Shown: piece after piece, positions 57,901 through 64,000 of the stretch
Layout of the letters: every line of letters starts with the position of its first letter
Numbering within the stretch: position 1 is the first letter of the stretch
DNA from: Phaeotremella fagi
Lineage: Eukaryota > Basidiomycota > Tremellomycetes > Tremellales > Phaeotremellaceae
Length of the DNA: 64,000 nucleotides
NCBI GenBank assembly: GCA_001599715.1
Contig: BCHU01000011.1
Coordinates: 124,001-188,000 of the forward strand
Reading direction: 5' to 3'
Position numbers and translations under genes: made by a program
The notes under the pieces: generated by a model
Seen by the model: the letters and a program-made list of their open reading frames with translations, nothing else
The model's database searches: none
What the model was told of the DNA's origin: nothing

Positions 57901-58682
57901 TCAAACGTCAACTCATACAAACCAGTTTGAAAAGGTGGTACTCCAGGTTCGAAACCCCATCGTTCCCTTGCCCAACCCCATAAAACTGGTAACTCATCGT
58001 TAAAAAATAATCCACGATATTTCACGGTCGGTTCCCCGTGAGAACAGATTTCGTTTGAAGGGAAGGAAGCGTAAGATTGTTTTTGGGTTGGGACGTCGGC
58101 CCAGAAATACCAGGGGGAGATACCTAGTTGTTCTGATAGTTCGTAGATACCGAAGATCGTCCCTCTCTTGATAAGTTAGCAAGTCGTTCTGAAGAGATCA
58201 CTCACTCGATCACTACCCGTAATCACTAAAGCTTGTTTCAACGTCGTACCAGAACTGACACGAATATCAAAAGCTTCCCATTTATCTTTTAATTCTACAA
58301 CCACTTCCTCTTTGACATATTCCTTTAAGAGACCACTAGTGTAACTTCCAATCACTATAGCATTCTCACCAGCCTCAGAGGGTAAAGTGTCATTGTAAAT
58401 CGCAGGTCGATTCCCAGAAACTCGTTCGATATCATCAGCAAAAGATTGAGCGGCAATATGAACAGCTGAATCGTCTTTTGAATCCAGTAGAAGAGGGGTC
58501 AAGATTTGGTTCTCCGTTGAAAACAACACAAAGTCGTCATTGTGAGAGGTTTGAAATGGGTGTTGTCGATTTGACCCGGCTTCAATGGCGGGTTTGGCAA
58601 ATGAGATACAACGCTTCTGGCCAAGTGCAGAGACGATTGAAAGGCCACCAAGACCAGTCAAAGTCAGGTATTTCAACAACAT
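54918..58682 (-). CDS. Secreted glycoside hydrolase family 115 (xylan alpha-glucuronidase)
   Basis: A minus-strand gene of about ten exons; the first three are 58682-58206, 58166-57860 and 57811-57501, and the last ends at 54918. A signal peptide opens the protein (MLLKYLTLTGLGGLSIVSAL). GH115 marks follow: AIVIGSYTSGLLKEYV, VITGSDRRGTIFGIYELSEQ, ISPWYFWADVPTQK, VKYRGLFFNDELPVLWGWAR, KGNYMWPAMWASMFDVDGGD and the family signature RMGIVMGTSHHEPMTRNKEE, then LPLTGGNAA. The C-terminal beta-sandwich ends with WIDFGGIRQRGYSYLGPPES. The enzyme releases 4-O-methylglucuronic acid or glucuronic acid from xylan outside the cell. Overall length is normal for the family; inner exon ends between 54.9 and 57.5 kb are only partly resolved. 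Confidence 0.88.
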
Positions 58683-59194
58683 GTTTGTCTGGTTATACCA
58701 TCCTATTCTGTGTATCCATGAGTTGTATTCTATTTAAGTCATTGACCTTCGCAAAGAATCGACGGCGCCGGTAAAGGCACGGACCGGTGAACTACCGAGT
58801 AGACTCTAGATGGTGGAGGTGTATCGACTATTTACTTCGTTCATGGTAGACTTTCGGGAGATTTGCGGGCTATTGATACAATTTACATCTTAGACGTCGC
58901 GAGAGTAGCTCCTTTCCTCCACTTATTTGGGTGCTGAAGAGCCTGGAAGTCACCAGAAACTCATTTGACCCGGTGCGAATTCGCTCGTCTCCTACTGCCA
59001 CTTTCTTCATTCTGGATGAGATTGAAGGTATTCTTCGATGTAAGCCGTCTTCATTGGCAAATTTCAACCGTCCAATTGGGCCCACACTTCAGAGAAGTAG
59101 AAGAAGGAAATAACGATGCGCAGTATATTTTTTCATTCTCAATTAATCTATGGATACAGTATTTAAAATATTAATACTAGAGGTCACCATCCGA
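58683..59194. other. Intergenic region upstream of the GH115 gene
   Basis: About 510 bases between the GH115 start and the end of the dehydrogenase gene. No supported gene; short open frames on both strands lack splice structure. Confidence 0.4.
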
Positions 59195-60044
59195 TCACCA
59201 CTTGATCTGTTCTCCAGTGAAATCCCAGAAGATACCATTATGAGTTTCTCTGGTAGCTTCTCTAACAAGTTTGAGGATTCCGTTAACGGAATCGTTGAGT
59301 GTTACAGGAGCAGCTTCTAATCCGTTCGCCTCAGCTCCAGCGTTTCCCATATCAGTTTGTACCCAACCTAATAGACAAGAACCAAAGTTAGCAAACGGTT
59401 TCAAGTGAAAAAGCACAATAAAACATACCTGGAGAAAGAGCGATCGCAATCATTCCACTGGCTTCATCTTCCAAAGCAATCTTTTGAACGACAAAGTTGA
59501 GTGCTGCTTTACTGACTAGATATGGTGTTGCTGGTAATGGGAATGGTGTACCGATACTAGCACCTGCTGTCGATACAGCGATGAATTTCGGTTTAGACGA
59601 TTTGAGTAGTAGATCATGGAATTCTTGATAGAGTACAACAGGACCAATGAGGTTGACGTCAAAGTGGGATGTGAATTCTTTTAAATCGGTTTTAGCCAAT
59701 GGGGCATAGTAATTAGAAATACCTGATAACAGAAACGTTAATACTTTGGTTCTTGTTGAGGGATTCAATCACATACCAGCATTGGCTATTAAAACGTCCA
59801 ATTTACCAGCTTTGGCTTTAACGATCTCACTAGCTTTCTTAGCATCTTCTACATCTCCAGCAGCTAGTTTCACGATGATCAATCGATCGTTAGAAGTCGC
59901 TGCGAGTTTGGATAGAGCGTTGACAGAAGTGGGATCTCGAACACCGGCGAAAATGATATTCTGTTCGTCCTTAAGAAGAGCTTCTGTTAAGCCGAGTCCA
60001 ATACCTCGATTGGCACCTGAAATGAGATATGAAGTTTGAGACAT
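59195..60044 (-). CDS. Short-chain dehydrogenase/reductase
   Basis: Three exons (60044-59777, 59722-59429, 59367-59195) give 244 residues, a typical SDR length. The classical pattern is complete: cofactor motif YLISGANRGIGLG, LDVLIANAGIS, the catalytic Ser in FIAVSTAGASIG, Tyr-x-x-x-Lys in TPYLVSKAALNFV, and LSPGWVQTDMGNAGAE. It resembles the C-factor/sniffer-type carbonyl reductase branch and probably uses NADP(H) in the cytosol. The substrate is unknown. It is divergent to the EVE-domain gene, with which it shares a promoter region. Confidence 0.9.
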
Positions 60045-60457
60045 TGTTGTTGTGTTTGGAGTTGTTATGTTTTGACTGAAGTCGATTGATGTGAAAGTAT
60101 TGATGAATACAAAGTGAAGTTGTTGGGGATGTGTGAATGAAGAACGATTGAGTGAATCATTTCTCCTCTTTATACCTTCTGTTTCGTCTCCATCTTGATA
60201 ATGTGTGAGAACTATTAGAAGCCACCGAGTTTTATTCAAGCCAATTCCTTATGGCTTATATTACGTCTCCACTGGAATTGCTGATTTAATCACTGGGAAT
60301 TACACCGTAACTGTTAGTAACCGCTTACAAATGACCACGGAAATTCCCCGATTTGGATACGTACACCGGGAGAATCCGAAGTCAAGGCCATGGTTAGTCA
60401 TCTCTCACAACGCGAATCAATCTCAGTCCAATCTCAATCCAATCCAACGCCAACCAA
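60045..60457. promoter_or_regulatory. Divergent promoter between the SDR and EVE-domain genes
   Basis: About 410 bases shared by two divergent genes. A TATAAA on the minus strand (about 60169-60174) faces the SDR gene. Nothing else is seen. Confidence 0.4.
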
Positions 60458-60931
60458 ATGCCAAAATACTACATCAACACCTTATCCCTCTCCCACGCTC
60501 TCCCAGGTATAGAAGGTTCCTTCACCCAAGCCAACCACGGCTCACCAAAATCAATTTCCCGTCTAAAAAGATCAGACCAAATCATAGTCTACAGCCCGCA
60601 AAAGACTTATCCCAAAGGCGAAAAACTCCAAGCCTTCACGGCCCTAGGTGAAGTAGTCGATGATAAAGTCTATCAAGTTGAACAAACACCCACGTTCAAA
60701 CCTTATCGACGACGGGTGGAGTTTGTGAAAGATGTCAGGAAGGTTGAGATTAGGGGTTTGATTGAGGAGTTGAGTTTTATCAGTGACAAGAAACGGTGGG
60801 GGTTCCCTTTTCGTCGGGGGTTGTTTGAGATTCCTCAGGTTGATTTCGAAAGGATCAAGAGGGAAATGGTCAAGATACCTAAGAAGAAGGGGTCGGAGAA
60901 GGTAGAAGGTGATGGAGAGGTGATTGGGTAG
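60458..60931 (+). CDS. EVE-domain protein of the UPF0310 family, intronless
   Basis: One exon of 157 residues. The EVE/UPF0310 pattern is clear: MPKYYINTLSLSHALPGIEG, SFTQANHGSPKSISRLKRSD, QIIVYSPQKTYPKGEKLQAF, TALGEVVDDKVYQVEQ and FKPYRRRVEFVKD, then LSFISDKKRWGFPFRRGLFE. EVE is a PUA-like fold thought to bind modified bases in nucleic acids. The UPF0310 branch is mainly bacterial. The gene has no intron, while nearly every neighbour has 3-14, and its length equals bacterial homologues, so transfer from bacteria is likely. The last 20 residues are Lys/Glu-rich. Function in this organism is unknown. Confidence 0.85.
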   Translation: MPKYYINTLSLSHALPGIEGSFTQANHGSPKSISRLKRSDQIIVYSPQKTYPKGEKLQAFTALGEVVDDKVYQVEQTPTFKPYRRRVEFVKDVRKVEIRGLIEELSFISDKKRWGFPFRRGLFEIPQVDFERIKREMVKIPKKKGSEKVEGDGEVIG

Positions 60932-61168
60932 AATAAAGGCGGTTCTGGTGACAACGACGCTGTCATCCTTTTAATCGAGGTCTCTCAAATAAGCGACACC
61001 AAATTGCGTTTGATTAATCCGGCTCGACTATCTATTTAGGTTAATGAGACCATGGGTTCAACTACATCGTTTCATTGGGGTTTAGGAGACTATTCAAGAT
61101 CCATCCAAGACTCTATATTCATCAAATACAACGTAATCAGTATGTACAAAGATGTATCATCGAATCAC

Positions 61169-62426
61169 CTAAGGGGTATAAGGGAAATTCTTGATCCAAT
61201 GATCAGCAATCTCTTCTCTGGTAGCATACCAAACTGCCCCTTCATCCCCCTCAGAAACTTTCTTGACGTGATCGAAAAATTTTCTCAGACCAGCGATACG
61301 AGCCGGTCGACCAACCAATCGTGCATGTAACCCTATACTCATCATTTTGGGTGAACCCTCCAACCCCTCTTTATAGAGTTCGTCGAAACATCCTATGAGA
61401 TATGAAGCGAAGTTGTCAGGTGAGAGGAAGGCGTTGTGGGTCCCATCTTTGTAATCGTTTGTATCGAGACTGTTTCATTCGTCAGTTTCGTGAAAGTTGG
61501 GTTTGTTTCTACTCACGCGTAGGGTACGATTAGGAGACCTTTTGAACCATCTTCACCTGGCATTGGGATCCAGTGTGGTAGATCATCACTATAATCGTCA
61601 CTATAGTATTTCAAAGGGATTCCAAGCTCCTTGTAAACTTTGGCGACCAGCGCACGAGATCTTGCACCGGCTTTACTTTGAACCATACCATAATACCAAC
61701 CTCTAGGTGGTGAACCAGTAACAGATTGAATAGCTTCGTTGCCAATCGTCAATAACAAACTTTCTTCATCACAGTTCAACGAAGTAACTCACCCTTGATA
61801 GCTTCTTTCACATATTGAACCTCCTCCTCTTCAGTCCATTCACCACGATCGACCCATCTCCAACCGTGACTAGCGACTTCACTACCATCTTCAACGAGCC
61901 AATGACCAACAGCTGGATTTTGTAAAAGTGCTTGACCAACCATGTAAGAAGTACATTTAACGTTGTATTCCTTGAACATTCGAAGACATCTCCAAACTCC
62001 AGCTCGTGAACCGTACTAAAAACGACCGTTATCCTTTCAGTAATTGTCTTTCGGACTTAGGTACTGAACTAACCTCGTATAGACTTTCAATGTTGACGTT
62101 CCTCTCTCCGATTAATCTGTTGGTACCAGGACCCAATTCAGAGGCGATACATTCAGAATGAGGGTCGCCGTTGACGATAGAAACTTCTGATCCCTCCTCT
62201 AAGAGAAGCTTAGCACACGATTGTCAAGTATATGAAAGGTACGCACCATAATTCAATACAACCTGAATAGCGATTTTAGCACCTCCAGGCCATTTAGGAC
62301 TGAAGAGGTAGGTTGTTATCAGTAACTTTATAAGCTTACTTCTGCGGAGCTGGAAGACAAGACTCACTTGGGTGGATTGGAACCGTAACCGATCAAATCT
62401 CTTGGTCCATATGTATCAGTTGACAT
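61169..62426 (-). CDS. PuuE-type polysaccharide-deacetylase-fold protein (putative allantoinase)
   Basis: Six exons (62426-62368, 62299-62247, 62198-62074, 62015-61793, 61733-61517, 61469-61169) give 325 residues. The N-terminus (GPRDLIGYGSNPPNPKWPGG, IAIQVVLNYEEGSEVSIVNG) is that of PuuE, the bacterial metal-independent allantoinase in the carbohydrate-esterase-4 fold. CE4-like motifs follow: LVEDGSEVASHGWRW, YYGMVQSKAGARSRALVAKV, LPHWIPMPGEDGSKGLLIVP and MMSIGLHARLVGRPARIAGL. No signal peptide is present, which argues against a wall chitin deacetylase and for intracellular allantoin hydrolysis in purine breakdown, or a related cyclic amide. Family is firm; substrate is inferred. Confidence 0.85.
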
Positions 62427-62697
62427 TTTACGATTATATTTTCTATCTAATGCAATATTGGGAGTAATAAGGTAAAGGAAATACTGGTGACTATCTCAAC
62501 AAAGGGCTACTGAAGCTAGCTTATCAACTCCATCTTCATCGGTCATTGCCGCAAGGTGACTACCATCTGGGAACGATTTGGTAAATGAGATAATTCAAAT
62601 TGAAGTAAATTATTCATAATCAAACTATCAACGCTACCAACGAACCTAGAACTAATCATACAGTATCATCACATGGAGAAACAAACCGAATCAACAC

Positions 62698-63438
62698 TTA
62701 AGAATAAGTAGGACGTTGAGGCCAACCAACCGGTGAATCCTCCCATTCCTCCCCTCTCCCATAAACAGTAAGGTCCAGAATACTAGATGAGAAGTTGAGT
62801 CGATCAACACCCCTCGAAGTTGTGCTATAAGTTTGATAGATTTCTTGATCGACGCGTAGGAAGGTTGAAAGAAGGAAATTCTTGGCTCCGCAATCTTTAG
62901 CGAATGAGGTGTCTTTGGATGAATACTAAGTAGGTGTCATGGCATGAGTGAAGGAATCGTGATACAATAAAAACGGAAACGACCTTACGAAAGGTAAATA
63001 CTCCCAATTCATTTTCTTCCTGTACCCCAAAATCTGTTCAATCGGCATATCACTAACAGTAACCCAAGCAACTCCATATTTCTCAAGCAACTCCAATCCA
63101 TGTTCAGGAACATTATTAGTGAAATGTGTACAACCAGGACAAAATTTGTCAGGTCCGTTATCCATGAATTGATAAACGACCAAACGATTTTTATCACCGA
63201 ACAACTCGATCAAAGTCTTTTGTTCATTGTTTGGACCGGTAAATTTGTATTCGGTGTGATTATCCATTTTGACCATTGGTAGACGACGTCTTTGGGCGGC
63301 TAGTTGGTCTAAAAGACGGGTAGCTTCTTTTTCACGTTTGAGTAGGTCTTCGCGAGCTTTGTTGTAGACTTCACGAGTGACTATTTGGGGTTGTGGGAGA
63401 GTGGTGGTTGTGGTTTGAACTGGAGTCTCGGTAGACAT
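62698..63438 (-). CDS. DUF899 thioredoxin-like protein
   Basis: Two exons (63438-62989 and 62925-62698) give 225 residues, close to the family norm. Features: EVYNKAREDLLKREKEATRL, AQRRRLPMV, TLIELFGDKNRLVVYQFMDN, the CPGC active-site-like pair in DKFCPGCTHFTNNVPE, VAWVTVSDMPIEQILGYRKK and MNWEYLPF. The second exon has QEIYQTYSTTSRGVDRLN and LDLTVYGRGEE. DUF899 proteins have a thioredoxin fold and are frequent in bacteria and patchy in fungi. A redox role is likely but undefined. Same strand as the PuuE-like gene, 270 bases downstream. Confidence 0.87.
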
Positions 63439-63809
63439 TATTGTTGTTGTTGAATGTTGAGATTGATTGACGAAATCTAAGCAGAGAGTAGTTGTTTATA
63501 TATGTACGAGTACGGTATTCGGACTCAGATTTGAGTTGTCTAGTCAACTATACACTACAGTCAACCGTATCTTGCTTCTTAGCCAGCAACATTAAAATTC
63601 ACTGTGCTGTATGTATCCAGTAAACTTAGTATTATGACTACATCTAGCTCATCGTTAACCGCTAGCCGCCCACAAGCAAATGATGATCATATGACTCGAA
63701 ATCTAATCATCCGCTAACAGATCTTCACACCTAATCAGCCCTAAAGTTAAAGTTTGACAAGATCATCGTACATTCAACACTCTCTATTTAGTTTCTATAA
63801 GCATGAGGC
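63439..63809. promoter_or_regulatory. Intergenic region upstream of the DUF899 gene, with TATA box
   Basis: About 370 bases. TATATAA on the minus strand at 63496-63502 lies about 58 bases upstream of the DUF899 ATG. The rest shows no gene. Confidence 0.4.
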
Positions 63810-64000
63810 TCATGTAACAAGCTGAAAAGCGGGTGAGGAAGTTGTAGAAGATGTAGAAGAGGAGGAGTTGGAACTACTGCCATCCACTATAGCATTACCC
63901 GGTAACAACCCTCTCAAATTAATCACCTCCAACCATCTTTCTAGAGCGAATCCAGCCGCCCACCCAGCTTGTTGAAGAGCGTCCGTGATCCTGAAAACAA
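63810..64000 (-). CDS. Last exon of an oxidoreductase-like gene, cut by the window edge
   Basis: The minus strand shows an intron acceptor (TTTTCAG) ending at 63991, then an exon 63990-63810 with about 60 residues: ITDALQQAGWAAGFALERWL, EVINLRGLLPG, a Ser/Thr-rich tail and LVT before TGA. The ALQQAGWAAGFALE helix resembles the final FAD-contacting helix of flavin amine oxidases, but the segment is too short to be sure. The rest of the gene lies beyond the window. Confidence 0.5.
   Translation of the reverse strand, partial: VFRITDALQQAGWAAGFALERWLEVINLRGLLPGNAIVDGSSSNSSSSTSSTTSSPAFQLVT

Noticed and set aside
1..64000. Transposons, LTRs or terminal inverted repeats
   Set aside because: I saw no reverse transcriptase, integrase or transposase motifs and no matching terminal repeats, although a small non-autonomous element could be missed by eye.

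Overview
The window looks like a 64 kb piece of a basidiomycete nuclear chromosome, most probably a tremellomycete yeast (Kwoniella/Cryptococcus type). Almost every gene is split by many 40-60 nt GT..AG introns whose positions can be fixed by keeping conserved protein motifs in frame. The proteins include a GID complex, Tps1 with a long loop insertion, glycogenin, a Cdc4-type F-box/WD40 protein and Ars2. Genes are dense and alternate strands. I see no rRNA, tRNA, CRISPR array or recognisable transposon. Species assignment is inference from gene style only.

Layout. 1-15 kb holds conserved housekeeping genes: the N-terminal part of a Gln/Pro-rich protein, the GID ubiquitin ligase scaffold Vid30/Gid1, a dienelactone-hydrolase-fold enzyme, mitochondrial ClpX, a class I histone deacetylase (Rpd3-like) and trehalose-6-phosphate synthase. 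15.8-20.3 kb is an accessory island on the minus strand. It carries a small tandem family of proteins I do not recognise: one single-unit gene, one two-unit gene, one C-terminal relic and one divergent copy with an in-frame stop. They share gene architecture, and a degenerate tandem repeat lies upstream of the two-unit gene. 20.9-32.4 kb holds an unknown disordered protein, a small voltage-sensor-like membrane protein, glycogenin, an MFS transporter and the ArfGAP Glo3. 32.7-34.3 kb holds a second pair of unrecognised paralogs, one interrupted by a stop codon.

35.6-48.3 kb returns to conserved genes: Cdc4-like F-box/WD40, a long coiled-coil protein, a NIPSNAP protein and Ars2. 48.6-51.4 kb has a secreted protein with a very long Asp/Gly/Asn repeat and a small acidic protein. 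52.7-64 kb is a catabolic/accessory stretch: an anion:cation-symporter MFS carrier, a secreted GH115 alpha-glucuronidase, a short-chain dehydrogenase, an intronless bacterial-type EVE/UPF0310 protein, a PuuE-like CE4 deacetylase/allantoinase, a DUF899 thioredoxin-like protein and the last exon of another gene.

Working together: Vid30 and Cdc4 both serve ubiquitin-mediated turnover. Tps1 and glycogenin both drain UDP-glucose/glucose-6-phosphate into storage carbohydrate. GH115 and the adjacent symporter may form a glucuronate release/uptake pair, because the transporter superfamily includes hexuronate carriers; this is inference. The most likely undescribed item is the tandem family at 15.8-20.3 kb. 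Exon boundaries were worked out by eye; for most multi-exon genes I checked that exon lengths sum to a multiple of three.
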